Assembly: GCF_042140245.1 (NCBI RefSeq)
Contig: NZ_CP159483.1
Location: 558,001 to 622,000 of the forward strand
Length of the DNA stretch: 64,000 nt
Reading direction: 5' to 3'
DNA from: MH13 sp042140245
GTDB lineage: Bacteria; Pseudomonadota; Alphaproteobacteria; Rhizobiales; MH13
Position 1 is the stretch's first letter, and each line of letters begins with the position of its first letter. The notes beneath the pieces were generated by a model. That model made no database searches. It was not told the DNA's origin and was given only the letters and a program-made list of their open reading frames with translations. The translations under genes were made by a program, and so were the position numbers. Of the stretch, positions 17,273-25,510 are shown in pieces.

Positions 17273-18013
17273 CTATTGAAACAGCACTTCATAAAGCAGC
17301 TTCACCGAGACCAGCCCCAGGGCGATCTCGATCAGAAGAAAGAAGATCTTTTCGGGCAGCAAACGGCTGATTTGGGCGCCGCTCCAGGCGCCCAAAAGCG
17401 CGAACGGAGCAAGCCAGAGCGCCTGTTGAATGCTCTGCCAATGCATTTGCCCGACATAGATATAGGCTGGCACTTTCATCCAGTTCAGGCATGCAAAGAC
17501 GATGGCCGTGGTGCCCAGATAGCTCATCTTTTCCAGCTTTTGCGGCAGCACATACGCTTGGTAAGGCGGGCCGCCAGAATGGGCGATGTAACTGGTGATA
17601 CCGGCCAGCGTGCCCCAGAAGAGGCCACGTGGCACATCGGCTGGCTTTGGCTCCACCTCACGCTGCGCCAAGCGTTTGCGAATGGCATTGAAGAGGTAGG
17701 AAAAGCCGATGAGGGCCAGCAACAGCTTCACCCCGTCAGCGGGAACCGATGACACCGCGAAGGTTGCGATCACCACGCCGACGCCGACGGCTGGAATAAG
17801 GATTTTCAAGTTGCGGACGGAAAATGCCTTGCGGAAGAGATAGAGCGCGTAACAGTCGGCAATGAGATAGAGCGGCAACAACAACCCCGCTGCCAAGGCT
17901 GGGTCCATAAGGAGCGACAAAAGCGGGACAGAAAGGATTGCAACAACGGGCATGCCACCCTTGGAAAGACCCAAGATAAAGGCCGCCAGGCCCGCAACAA
18001 TCCAAAACGTCAT
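17273..18013 (-). CDS. Sulfite exporter TauE/SafE family protein
   Basis: A 246-residue, roughly eight-helix inner-membrane protein of the TauE/SafE family, whose members export sulfite, sulfoacetate or other organosulfonate products; the substrate is unassigned here. The paired family repeats are visible as LGLSKGGMPVVAILSVPLL at the start and the TSYIAHSGGPPYQAYVLP loop in the second half. ATG 18013 opens the family sequence; the frame remains open further upstream but overlaps trhO. It follows trhO by seven bases, the last gene of the lysS-NTF2-trhO-tauE unit. Confidence 0.9.
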   Translation of the reverse strand: MTFWIVAGLAAFILGLSKGGMPVVAILSVPLLSLLMDPALAAGLLLPLYLIADCYALYLFRKAFSVRNLKILIPAVGVGVVIATFAVSSVPADGVKLLLALIGFSYLFNAIRKRLAQREVEPKPADVPRGLFWGTLAGITSYIAHSGGPPYQAYVLPQKLEKMSYLGTTAIVFACLNWMKVPAYIYVGQMHWQSIQQALWLAPFALLGAWSGAQISRLLPEKIFFLLIEIALGLVSVKLLYEVLFQ

Positions 18014-18020
18014 AAGCGCG

Positions 18021-18923
18021 CTACTCGGCGGCGACGGCAGATAGGCGCGCTGCCTCTTGATCCATCTGCTGTTGGCGTTGGCGGAAGCGGGCGCGGGCTT
18101 TGTCTGTGTACTCGTCGACGCAATGCTCGCACTGCACCCCTTTTTCATAGGCTGGGTGATTGCGTTCCGCCTCATCCAGCGGACGGCCACATGCACGGCA
18201 CAGCGTGTGCTGACCTTCAACCAAGCCGTGACCCACTGAGACGCGCTCATCGAACACGAAGCAGTCGCCGCGCCATAGGCTTTCTTCGGCGGGCACAGTT
18301 TCCAGATATTTTAGGATGCCACCCTTGAGGTGATAGACCTCTTCAACACCCTGACCGATGAGATAGCCGGTGGACTTTTCGCAGCGGATGCCACCGGTGC
18401 AGAACATCGCGATCTTCTTGTTGTGGAAGCGCTCGGCGTTTTCCTCCCACCATGCAGGGAACTGGCCGAAGGTGCGCGTGCCTGGATCAATGGCGCCCTC
18501 AAAGGTGCCAATCGACACCTCATAGCTGTTGCGCGTGTCGATGACCGCAACATCAGGCTGGCTGACAAAGGCGTTCCAGTCCTCTGGCTCAACATAGCGA
18601 CCAACAGCACAGGTCGGATCGACATCCGGCTGGCCCATGGTGACGATTTCGCGTTTCAGCCGCACCTTCATCCGCTTGAACGGCTTGTCCTGTGCGCTGC
18701 TTTCCTTCCATTCCAGGTCAGCAAAGCCAGGCAGTGCACGAATATTAGCAAGCACGGCGTCGATACCAGAACGCGGCCCAGCGATGGTGCCGTTGATGCC
18801 CTCCGCGGCAATCAGCAGGATACCCTTTAGTCCCACCTCATCGCACAGGGCTTTCAAAGGTGCCTGCACGGCCTGCGGATCAGGTACTTTGGCAAAATGA
18901 TAGAGGGCAACGACAGTATGCAT
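18021..18923 (-). CDS. trhO: tRNA uridine-34 hydroxylase TrhO (rhodanese domain)
   Basis: Oxygen-dependent hydroxylation of U34 in certain tRNAs to ho5U. The 300-residue protein has the N-terminal acylphosphatase-like UPF0176 domain (AAEGINGTIAGP), a rhodanese domain with active-site Cys175 in FCTGGIRCEKS, and a C-terminal cysteine-rich region (TLCRACGRPLDE, GVQCEHCVDEY) with two CxxC pairs that probably bind zinc. ATG 18923 is preferred over the in-frame TTG at 18929. It follows the NTF2-like gene by 12 bases in a co-directional run starting with lysS, so it sits in a tRNA-related operon. Confidence 0.92.
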   Translation of the reverse strand: MHTVVALYHFAKVPDPQAVQAPLKALCDEVGLKGILLIAAEGINGTIAGPRSGIDAVLANIRALPGFADLEWKESSAQDKPFKRMKVRLKREIVTMGQPDVDPTCAVGRYVEPEDWNAFVSQPDVAVIDTRNSYEVSIGTFEGAIDPGTRTFGQFPAWWEENAERFHNKKIAMFCTGGIRCEKSTGYLIGQGVEEVYHLKGGILKYLETVPAEESLWRGDCFVFDERVSVGHGLVEGQHTLCRACGRPLDEAERNHPAYEKGVQCEHCVDEYTDKARARFRQRQQQMDQEAARLSAVAAE

Positions 18924-18935
18924 GGGCAAGTTCCG

Positions 18936-19346
18936 TCACGTACGTAGTGTAATGTTGGCGATCTTGTCATCGCGAAACTGAAACTCCGCTGCCGCTGGCA
19001 GCGTGATAGATTGGCCCGCCGTCCAGCCATTGGGCAGGTCTTTAGCCACGACAGCATCAAACTGGGTGGTCAACACGGTGCTGCCCAGCATGGTCATGGA
19101 TGTTTTCACCATCTGGGTGCGCTGCTTGAAGGCGCTTAAGTCATCGTGCAGGGCCGCTTCAAACGTATCCTTGTCACCGGCTTTGAAAAGCACGCCCGCA
19201 TCGCAATAGTGCCGATACATGACATCATCGCTAACGTCAGCCAGCATCCCCTCAACATCTCGAGCGTTGTAAGCTTCGATGAAGTCCACCACCATGGGCG
19301 GCAGTTTGGAGCCTTTGCGCAGTTTGGGCAGTTTGATCAGCGGCAT
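18936..19346 (-). CDS. Nuclear transport factor 2 (NTF2/SnoaL)-like protein
   Basis: A 136-residue cytoplasmic protein with the cone-shaped NTF2-like pattern: an N-terminal helix VVDFIEAYNARDVEGMLADVSDDVMYRHY, whose positions are about 19-47, followed by alternating strands (FDAVVAKDLPNG, EFQFRDDKIANI). No catalytic set is obvious; the family includes isomerases, hydrolases and ligand binders, so no reaction can be given. It begins two bases after the lysS stop and precedes trhO, indicating co-transcription and perhaps coupled translation with lysS. Confidence 0.8.
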   Translation of the reverse strand: MPLIKLPKLRKGSKLPPMVVDFIEAYNARDVEGMLADVSDDVMYRHYCDAGVLFKAGDKDTFEAALHDDLSAFKQRTQMVKTSMTMLGSTVLTTQFDAVVAKDLPNGWTAGQSITLPAAAEFQFRDDKIANITLRT

Positions 19347-19348
19347 AG

Positions 19349-20992
19349 CTATCCCACCAAGTCACCGGCTCGCGCTTTGGCAATCAAGGCGCGGGTCTCA
19401 GGCACCCCATAAAGCTCCACGAAGGAACCGAAGCGCGGGCCCTTTTCCTCGCCAAGCAGGATTTGATAGAGCGCGGAAAACCAGGTGACGGAAACACCCG
19501 GCGTGCCATCCTTGTTGGGCTTGTTCGGGTCGGGGAAGTGTGTGCGCCCCACTTCGTACACGGCGCCTTGCAGCGTTTGGGCATCTGCACCCTGCAAATC
19601 AGCAAGCTTGGCATCAAGGTCTTGAAGCGCCGCCTGCTCCTCATCGCTTGGCGCACGATATTTTTTGTTCGGTGCCACCCGATCTTCAAAGTAGCGCACT
19701 GCTGAACCGACCAGCGCGTCGAAGGTGGGATTGTCGCCCTTCTTCAAGCCCTCGGCATAGCGCGAGATGAAGCCCCAAAGCACATCCTCATCATGAGCAT
19801 TGGCAGCACTGGCAAGGTTCAAGAGCATGGAGAAGTTCACCGGCAATTCTACCGGCTGCGGATCACCGGCATGGATGTGATAGGCGGGATTGCCGAGCTT
19901 CTGGTTGGCATCCTGACGCTCAAAAGCACCCAGATGCTGGAAGTATTCGTCCACCGCCCTCGGAATCACATCGAAATAGAGCCGTTTGGCCGTGCGCGGC
20001 TTTTGGAACATGAACAGCGCCAAGCTCTCCGGCGAAGCGTAGTTCAGCCACTCATCGATGGAGATACCATTGCCCTTGGTTTTTGAGATTTTCTCGCCCT
20101 TATCATCGAGGAAAAGCTCAAACACATAATGCTCCGGCGGCGTGCCGCCCAGCGCTTTGCAGATGCGGTCATAGATGACAGAATTGTTCTGGTGGTCTTT
20201 GCCGAACATCTCAAAATCGACATCCAGCGCCGCCCAGCGCATGCCAAAGTCAGGCTTCCATTGCAGCTTCACATTGCCGCCGCGAACGTCCAGCGTGACG
20301 TCGCGGCCATCTTCGTCCTCAAAGGTGACCGTCGCGTCAGCTGGGTTCACCTCTTTCATCGGCACGTAGAGCACACGGCCCGTGGTTGGTGAGATGGGTA
20401 GGATGGGTGAGTAGGTCGCCTGCCGCTCCTCGCCCAACGTTGGCAGCATGATGTCCATGATCTTCTGGTAGCGCTCGAGCGTGCGCACCAGCATGTCATC
20501 GAACTTGCCGGACTTGTAATAGTCGGTGGCCGAGGCGAACTCATAGTCGAACCCAAACCCATCGAGAAAGGCGCGCAGCTTGGCATTGTTGTGGTGAGCG
20601 AAGCTCTGATGCTCATTGGAAAACGGGCTGGGAACAACCGTCAACGGCTTGCCGAGATGCGCCTCCAGCATATCCTGATTGGGCACATTGCCTGGCACTT
20701 TGCGCATGCCGTCCATGTCATCAGAAAAGGCGATCAGCCGCGTTTCAACCTTGCCGCCTGTCAGCACATGAAAGGCGTGGCGCACCATGGTGGTGCGGGC
20801 GACCTCGCCAAAGGTGCCGATGTGTGGCAGGCCAGAAGGACCGTAGCCGGTTTGAAAAACCACTGGATCGGTCTTGCCCGATTTCTCAATCCGTTTGACC
20901 AGCTTGCGCGCTTCTTCAAATGGCCAGGCTTTGGCGCGTGTGGCAGCATCTAAGAGGTCGGGATCAAGATCGGCGGGAGCAAGCGTCGGCAT
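19349..20992 (-). CDS. lysS: Lysyl-tRNA synthetase, class I
   Basis: Charges tRNA-Lys. This is the archaeal-type class I enzyme, also usual in alphaproteobacteria in place of the class II form. The 547-residue product has the HIGH equivalent in YGPSGLPHIGTFGEVA and the KMSKS equivalent GEKISKTKGNGIS, with a long helical C-terminal anticodon-binding domain. ATG 20992 (MPTLAPADL) is chosen; a TTG five codons upstream at 21007 is the alternative. It heads a leftward unit with the NTF2-like gene, trhO and tauE, and is divergent from the TerB gene. Confidence 0.95.
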   Translation of the reverse strand: MPTLAPADLDPDLLDAATRAKAWPFEEARKLVKRIEKSGKTDPVVFQTGYGPSGLPHIGTFGEVARTTMVRHAFHVLTGGKVETRLIAFSDDMDGMRKVPGNVPNQDMLEAHLGKPLTVVPSPFSNEHQSFAHHNNAKLRAFLDGFGFDYEFASATDYYKSGKFDDMLVRTLERYQKIMDIMLPTLGEERQATYSPILPISPTTGRVLYVPMKEVNPADATVTFEDEDGRDVTLDVRGGNVKLQWKPDFGMRWAALDVDFEMFGKDHQNNSVIYDRICKALGGTPPEHYVFELFLDDKGEKISKTKGNGISIDEWLNYASPESLALFMFQKPRTAKRLYFDVIPRAVDEYFQHLGAFERQDANQKLGNPAYHIHAGDPQPVELPVNFSMLLNLASAANAHDEDVLWGFISRYAEGLKKGDNPTFDALVGSAVRYFEDRVAPNKKYRAPSDEEQAALQDLDAKLADLQGADAQTLQGAVYEVGRTHFPDPNKPNKDGTPGVSVTWFSALYQILLGEEKGPRFGSFVELYGVPETRALIAKARAGDLVG

Positions 20993-21122
20993 TGGGGGTT
21001 TTTCCAAAGTTCTAGGGCCGGCACATCTTGTGCGGCGGTGATCGCGTTCCTAGCTTGAGGCCTGACGAAACACAATTGGCGGCTAGCCACCCAGCACCGC
21101 CGAGACTGCCAAAGGATTGCCC

Positions 21123-21533
21123 ATGTCTGATATCACCGCCCAAGACGCCCTTGTTATGCTGATGGTGTTGGTTTCGGCATCCGACCGCGCAATGAAAGAC
21201 GAAGAACTGGCCAAGATCGGTCAGATCGTCTCCTCTTTCCCGGTGTTTGACGGCTATTCGCATGATCGCCTGGTGGCGACATCGGAGACAGCAAGCCTTG
21301 CTTTGTCAGAAGAGGGTGGGTTGGACTCGGTGGTCAAAGCGATTGCAGAAGCAATCCCAGAGCGGCTGCGCGATACGGCCTATGCGTGCGGCGTGGAGGT
21401 GGCAGCGGCCGATCTGTCGCTGCGCCAAGAAGAGCTGCGCGTGCTTCAAATGCTGCGTGATGCACTGGAGCTCGACAAGCTAACCGTGGCCGCACTGGAG
21501 CGCAGCGCCATGGCTCGCTATCGCGGAATCTGA
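21123..21533 (+). CDS. TerB-family tellurite resistance-like protein
   Basis: A 136-residue all-helical acidic protein of the TerB-like family. MVLVSASDRAMKDEELAKIGQIV (about residues 12-34) and AYACGVEVAAADLSLRQEEL, with its conserved acidic positions, match the metal-binding helix pairs of TerB. In the ter systems TerB works with TerC/TerD/TerE, none of which is here; isolated copies of unknown role are common in this order. ATG 21123 has AAGGA six bases upstream. It diverges from lysS. Confidence 0.82.
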   Translation: MSDITAQDALVMLMVLVSASDRAMKDEELAKIGQIVSSFPVFDGYSHDRLVATSETASLALSEEGGLDSVVKAIAEAIPERLRDTAYACGVEVAAADLSLRQEELRVLQMLRDALELDKLTVAALERSAMARYRGI

Positions 21534-21550
21534 GTGGTTTTCATCTGCCT

Positions 21551-21700
21551 CTAAGTGCCGGTGTACTTGGTCACCGCCTCGCAGACACGCCCGTCTTTGA
21601 TGCCTTCCATATAAAGGCTAATCGGACTGTCTTTGGCGCTTGGCACCGGCGGTTTCTGACCGAGCAATCCAATTGAAGGCGGTGGGTTGGCGCCCGGCAT
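21551..21700 (-). pseudogene. Remnant of a second NTF2-like gene
   Basis: A 49-codon frame opening at ATG 21700 and ending at 21551. Its last part, SPISLYMEGIKDGRVCEAV followed by TKYTG, looks like the first helix of SnoaL/NTF2-like proteins, which normally continue with a YTQHSTGV-type strand and about 100 more residues. Here a stop follows at once and the 3' portion is missing, next to the terB end. It lies just downstream of an intact NTF2-like gene. I read it as a truncated leftover; a genuine 49-residue peptide is the alternative. Confidence 0.4.
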
Positions 21701-21735
21701 ATCTGCCGAACGCCATGGCTTTACCTGAACCTGGT

Positions 21736-22230
21736 TTAGCGCCCGTGGTAGGCTTGGCTGACGGCAAAGCTGTCTTCAAACCAGTGCCAAAGCACCACCT
21801 GGCCATTGCGGACTTTGGCGCGCAGAGCGAAAGAGAACTCGCCAATTTCCTGTCCGGACTGGGTTGTCATGCCATTCATTTTGCCGAACACAGCAACAGT
21901 GTCGCCAAAGGCGAACGCATCAGTGTTCTCCCAGAGTGTTGTCTGAAGGTTGGACGAGAACACGCCCAAAAAGGCAAAGATCGCCTCTTTGCCGACGCTC
22001 TCGCCGATCCATGGCAGTGTGGCGTCACCCTCATTGTGCCACACCATATCGTCGGCCATCAGCGCGCTCATGGCGTCCATGTCGCCGCCGCCCATGGCGC
22101 CCATAAAAGCCATGACAGTATCAAAGGAGGATTGGCTGGTTGCGTCCATTGTTTGTGCTCCTGCGTGCTTTGCCAATGTCAGCGCCAGGGCGGCGCCAAG
22201 CGATGCTTTGAGGACAGTTCTGCGGTCCAT
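21736..22230 (-). CDS. Tat-exported NTF2/SnoaL-like protein
   Basis: A 164-residue protein beginning MDRRTVLKASLGAALALTLA, a twin-arginine (Tat) signal ending near AGAQ, so the mature part should fold in the cytoplasm and be exported to the periplasm. The mature domain is SnoaL-like: FDTVMAFMGAMGGGDMDAMSALMADD (about 38-63), WHNEGDATLPWIGE and VLWHWFEDSF. ATG 22230 has GGAG eight bases upstream, favouring it over the in-frame codon at 22263. It follows a Tat-exported metallo-hydrolase gene in the same direction, which suggests the two proteins act in the same compartment. The reaction is unknown. Confidence 0.8.
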   Translation of the reverse strand: MDRRTVLKASLGAALALTLAKHAGAQTMDATSQSSFDTVMAFMGAMGGGDMDAMSALMADDMVWHNEGDATLPWIGESVGKEAIFAFLGVFSSNLQTTLWENTDAFAFGDTVAVFGKMNGMTTQSGQEIGEFSFALRAKVRNGQVVLWHWFEDSFAVSQAYHGR

Positions 22231-22297
22231 CGTTAAAACTCCAATCGGGGGTGTGGCTTGCAATACCGGGGGACGCGCTTAGCGGCCGCCCCGGCGA

Positions 22298-23194
22298 TCA
22301 CCGCGTCCAGTACTCGGGGATCAAGCTGAGCAAGAAGTCTCCGCCATAGCCAGGAAAGGCCGCCTTGATGCTGGCGGCTGCATCATCAGGAGACGCGGCG
22401 GTGTTCATCGCCTCATCCATCACTTTGATGTAGGCGATCGCGGTATCGAGATCGCCACGTGTTGTCGGCAATCCATGACCGACCAAAAGCGTCTCACAGG
22501 CCGGATCGTCACGCAGGCTTTCCAACGTCGCAATCCAGTTGGCACGATCAACGCCCGGCGCGAAGAAGACGCCGTTGTAAACAAGGTCTTGCACGATCGC
22601 GACCTGCTGTTCGGGAAAGACCGTGGCGATGATGTGCGGCGCTTCGGTGTTTTCATAGTGACGGAACTCAACAGGCACGCCCGACATCTCTGTCATGCCA
22701 ATCGCAATATCGGCGCCCTCCACCACATTGGCAGGGGCTTGACCATCACCGGCAGCCGCTTCAGCGATCACGGCCTCTCGAATGGCAGGCAGGGTGGAGA
22801 ACCGCACGCCTTCAAAGACATCGGCGGCGCTCCAATGATCGGGGTGCTCATGGCTGAGCACGGCCATGCCCACCGGTTTGCCCGTTGCGGCGATGGTGCC
22901 GGCGACTTCCATTGCTGTTGGTGGAATGAAGGTCGCATCGACCAACAGAAGCTGGTCGTCAAACTCCACAATGTGCGACGTGACGTTCACCGCCTGAGAG
23001 GGTGACACATAGGTGTGAAACGTAACACCGCCTTTGGAAAAGGTGTGCACCGTTCCGGCGGGCAAATCTCCGCCTTGGGCCCTAACGCGCAAGGGTTTCA
23101 GTGTTTCGCGCAGCAGCGCAGCCGCGCCGATGGAGAGCGTTGCCCCTTTAAGCAGGGTACGTCGCGATAAGGTTGGCGAGGTGGAATGGGTCAT
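22298..23194 (-). CDS. Tat-exported MBL-fold metallo-hydrolase
   Basis: A 298-residue periplasmic enzyme. The Tat signal is LSRRTLLKGATLSIGAAALL, and the metallo-beta-lactamase zinc motif HEHPDH occurs at about residues 115-120 (LSHEHPDHW), with a later His in VGHGLP. Family members hydrolyse beta-lactams, lactones, thioesters, alkylsulfates or similar; the substrate cannot be chosen from sequence. ATG 23194 has AAGGGAG eight bases upstream. The unit runs DUF2218 - MBL - NTF2-like on the minus strand, divergent from a LysR gene that is the obvious candidate regulator. Export by Tat fits a metalloenzyme that acquires its metal in the cytoplasm. Confidence 0.85.
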   Translation of the reverse strand: MTHSTSPTLSRRTLLKGATLSIGAAALLRETLKPLRVRAQGGDLPAGTVHTFSKGGVTFHTYVSPSQAVNVTSHIVEFDDQLLLVDATFIPPTAMEVAGTIAATGKPVGMAVLSHEHPDHWSAADVFEGVRFSTLPAIREAVIAEAAAGDGQAPANVVEGADIAIGMTEMSGVPVEFRHYENTEAPHIIATVFPEQQVAIVQDLVYNGVFFAPGVDRANWIATLESLRDDPACETLLVGHGLPTTRGDLDTAIAYIKVMDEAMNTAASPDDAAASIKAAFPGYGGDFLLSLIPEYWTR

Positions 23195-23222
23195 CAATCA
23201 TACTCCCTTGGGGTTAGGTGAT

Positions 23223-23507
23223 TTAAGAGGTGCGTTGCCAGGTCAGCGTGGGCGTTTCGCGAAATGCGAAGCGGGCGAGGTGATCGGTGATCACCCGCTC
23301 AAGCTTGCGCAGTTTGAACGCACCTGCGCTCGCCCGCATCGTCAGAGCTGTTTCTGAAGCGGAGAGCTCGCACTCGCCGAACGGAAAGGTGATGCGCCCC
23401 TTGCTCGCGGTGAACGTGGTTGGCACTTTGTGCCCAAAGTGCTTGCAAAGCTGCTGGAGATACCGGCTGGCGTTGGGTGTCTGGAACGTTGCTGTCGCGT
23501 GTTTCAT
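23223..23507 (-). CDS. DUF2218 domain protein
   Basis: A 94-residue cytoplasmic protein of the DUF2218 family. Its typical features are visible: ATFQTPNASRYLQQLCKHFGHKVP, with residue positions about 5-28, and the strand block GRITFPFGECEL. Members often sit beside siderophore or iron-related genes, and the function is unknown. ATG 23507 has AGGA eight bases upstream; the frame remains open to 23579 but that part would overlap the divergent promoter. It is the first gene of the unit going left to the MBL and NTF2-like genes and diverges from LysR with 95 bases between starts. Confidence 0.82.
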   Translation of the reverse strand: MKHATATFQTPNASRYLQQLCKHFGHKVPTTFTASKGRITFPFGECELSASETALTMRASAGAFKLRKLERVITDHLARFAFRETPTLTWQRTS

Positions 23508-23585
23508 GGCCACTATCCTGTTGCTGGCCAACAGAGATAGACGAGGCATGTTTTTTTGATTACCCATGTAATATCTCAATCACTG

Positions 23586-23600
23586 TTCGAAAAAATCGAA
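23586..23600. promoter_or_regulatory. LysR-type operator (T-N11-A dyad)
   Basis: TTCGA-N5-TCGAA, a perfect dyad that contains the LysR-family T-N11-A pattern. It ends two bases before the ATG of the LysR gene and lies in the 95-base divergent gap to DUF2218-MBL-NTF2. Binding here would cover the ribosome site of the regulator's own gene (autorepression). Confidence 0.55.
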
Positions 23601-23602
23601 AT

Positions 23603-24493
23603 ATGGCGGATGATTACAAAGGGCTGGCTGCGTTTGCTGCCGTGGCCGAGGCAGGCAGTTTCAGTGGCGCGGCGCGTCGGCTCAAGCTTTCCACGTCGGT
23701 GGTCAGCCACCACATCTCGAAACTAGAGGCGCGGCTCGGCGCCTCGCTCTTTTATCGGTCCACGCGCTCGCTCTCCTTGACTCTGGAGGGCGAGAAGGTG
23801 CTTCCAGCGGCACAGCAGATGGTGGCATCCGCTGAAGATGCGTTGGATCTTCTGGCCGATGATCTGGACCATCTGGTTGGGGCTCTGCGCGTAACCCTAC
23901 CTACCTTTGGCATCAACACGCGGCTTCATCAGGCGGTTTGGGCGTTTGCGCTTGAGCATCCGATGATCGCGCTGACATTACACAGCGTTGATCGCCAGGT
24001 CGACCTGATACGGGAGGGGTTTGACCTTGGCATTCGCCTAGGCGTTCTTGCCGATAGCAGCCTGATGAGCCGGCGCATCGGCACCTTCCAGCGCACCATG
24101 GTGGCCTCGCCCGATTACCTTCAAAGCCTGGAGAAACTGGCGACACCGCATGACCTGAAGCATTGCGCGTTTATCGCCATGACCATGCTGCCCACCTCAG
24201 TGGCGCTGCAAAGAAAGGGCGAAGAGGTGATCCTTGAACCGGAGCATATCCGCATTGAAGTTGATACGGTGGCAGCCGCCAAGGCTGCTATTTTGGCCGG
24301 ACTTGGCATTCAGCGCCTACCCCACAGTGAGGTGGAAGCAGAGCTGAAGACCGGCGCGCTCGTCGAAGTGCTACCGGGTTGGCGTCCGCCAGAGCTGGGT
24401 GTGTATGCGGTTTGGCCCGATACCGGTGCTCAAAAGAAACTAACGCGCAGGCTTGTGGATTTCTTAACGGCAACGCAGAAGTCGCCAAGCTGA
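23603..24493 (+). CDS. LysR family transcriptional regulator
   Basis: A 296-residue regulator with the N-terminal winged HTH (residues 1-60; FSGAARRLKLSTSVVSHHISKLEARLG, positions about 20-46) and a two-lobe LysR substrate-binding domain (about 90-290). The start at ATG 23603 is fixed by family alignment and by the T-N11-A dyad just upstream. It is divergent from the DUF2218-MBL-NTF2 unit, the arrangement typical for a LysR regulator and its target. The inducer is unknown. It is convergent with the HxlR gene, 33 bases away. Confidence 0.92.
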   Translation: MADDYKGLAAFAAVAEAGSFSGAARRLKLSTSVVSHHISKLEARLGASLFYRSTRSLSLTLEGEKVLPAAQQMVASAEDALDLLADDLDHLVGALRVTLPTFGINTRLHQAVWAFALEHPMIALTLHSVDRQVDLIREGFDLGIRLGVLADSSLMSRRIGTFQRTMVASPDYLQSLEKLATPHDLKHCAFIAMTMLPTSVALQRKGEEVILEPEHIRIEVDTVAAAKAAILAGLGIQRLPHSEVEAELKTGALVEVLPGWRPPELGVYAVWPDTGAQKKLTRRLVDFLTATQKSPS

Positions 24494-24526
24494 TCAGTTT
24501 CTAGGGCATCACCGTCATCGCTCGCT

Positions 24527-24865
24527 TCATTTTGAGGTCGAAGGCGCTCTCCTGCCGACCCACCAGCTGTGCATCGCCTCAAAAGCAGGTCTCAGTGCCA
24601 AGGCGTCATCGGTTGCGTTGTATTCCACGCGTGGCGGCACCTCGGCATAGATCTGACGCTGGACCAAACCATCGTCCTCCAACGCACGAAGCTGCTTGGT
24701 GAGCATGGTCTGGGTGATGCCGTCGATCTCTCGTCGTAACTCCCCAAACCGTTTGGTGCCGTGAAAGATCAAGATTTGGAGAATGGTCAGCTTCCATTTG
24801 CCACCGATCATCGCAAACACGAGCGGCGCTGGGCAGAGGTCGGTTTGGGTCTTGGTGTCCATCAT
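24527..24865 (-). CDS. HxlR family transcriptional regulator
   Basis: A 112-residue winged-helix protein of the HxlR family: CPAPLVFAMIGGKWKLTILQIL, positions about 11-32, RFGELRREIDGITQTMLTKQLRALEDDGLV as the recognition region (39-68), and EYNATDDALAL. Many members sense quinones, aldehydes or electrophiles through a cysteine near the N-terminus, and Cys11 is present. Start ATG 24865 (a second ATG follows at once). It diverges from the SRPBCC gene, and a perfect dyad lies in the shared control region. It is therefore a likely autoregulator and regulator of the SRPBCC gene. Confidence 0.9.
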   Translation of the reverse strand: MMDTKTQTDLCPAPLVFAMIGGKWKLTILQILIFHGTKRFGELRREIDGITQTMLTKQLRALEDDGLVQRQIYAEVPPRVEYNATDDALALRPAFEAMHSWWVGRRAPSTSK

Positions 24866-24875
24866 ATGATCCAAT

Positions 24876-24892
24876 AGTATCTTTTTGATACT
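24876..24892. promoter_or_regulatory. Candidate HxlR operator
   Basis: AGTATC-TTTTT-GATACT, a perfect 6-bp dyad with a 5-bp spacer, placed in the 104-base divergent gap between the HxlR gene and the SRPBCC gene, ten bases from the HxlR start. This length and symmetry are usual for dimeric winged-helix HxlR proteins. Confidence 0.55.
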
Positions 24893-24969
24893 TTAGTACG
24901 AAAAAACTGCCTACTTTTCAAACCCTATGCATTGCTTAGTGTGTCAGGCTCATCAAGAAAGGCTTCGAC

Positions 24970-25452
24970 ATGCAAACACTCTTGCACCCCAACATACAAA
25001 ACTATGCCGCCTCGATTGACGTCGCCGCCTCACCGGCGCGCAGTTTTGAGGCCATCGCCACGGAGATGGATCAGTGGTGGACCAAGACGACCGAAGGACA
25101 GCTTGAGAGCATCGGTGATCGGGTGAAAGTGATCTTCCCACCACATTTCGGTTTTTGGACCTTTGAGGCCGTCACGATTGAGCATCCAAATCTGATCACG
25201 ATGCGCTGTGTCGATGCCCGCCACAGCGTTGAGGGGCAGCCTGAAACGATTGAACAGGAATGGATGGGAACGCTGATCCATTGGCAGTTTGATGCAACAG
25301 ACACCGGTACACAGATTTCGATGACCCATGATGGCCTCACGCCACAGCTAGCGTGTTGGGACATCTGCCAGGACGGCTGGAACCACTTTTTCAAGAGCAG
25401 TCTAAAGGCGTTCTTGGATGGTGCAGAACCTAGCCCACACAGCGCCCCGTAG
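24970..25452 (+). CDS. SRPBCC (START/AHSA1-like) domain protein
   Basis: A 160-residue cytoplasmic protein with the helix-grip SRPBCC fold: IDVAASPARSFEAIATEMDQWW (positions about 16-37), GDRVKVIFPPHFGFWTFEAVTIE and a long C-terminal helix WDICQDGWNHFFKSSLKAFL, at about 129-148. The family binds hydrophobic ligands or stimulates Hsp90-type chaperones, and no ligand can be proposed. It is divergent from the HxlR regulator, which likely controls it through the dyad at 24876-24892. It is convergent with the CDGSH gene. Confidence 0.85.
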   Translation: MQTLLHPNIQNYAASIDVAASPARSFEAIATEMDQWWTKTTEGQLESIGDRVKVIFPPHFGFWTFEAVTIEHPNLITMRCVDARHSVEGQPETIEQEWMGTLIHWQFDATDTGTQISMTHDGLTPQLACWDICQDGWNHFFKSSLKAFLDGAEPSPHSAP

Positions 25453-25510
25453 TGCGGGCCATCGCGAAATTGAAATCTAGACAACGCCGAAATTGGCTTC
25501 GTCGATGGCG

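Noticed and set aside
22298..23194. AHL lactonase (quorum quenching) for the MBL hydrolase
   Set aside because: The HEHPDH zinc motif is common to the whole fold; no lactonase-specific feature is visible, and a Tat-exported form is not typical of AiiA-like enzymes.
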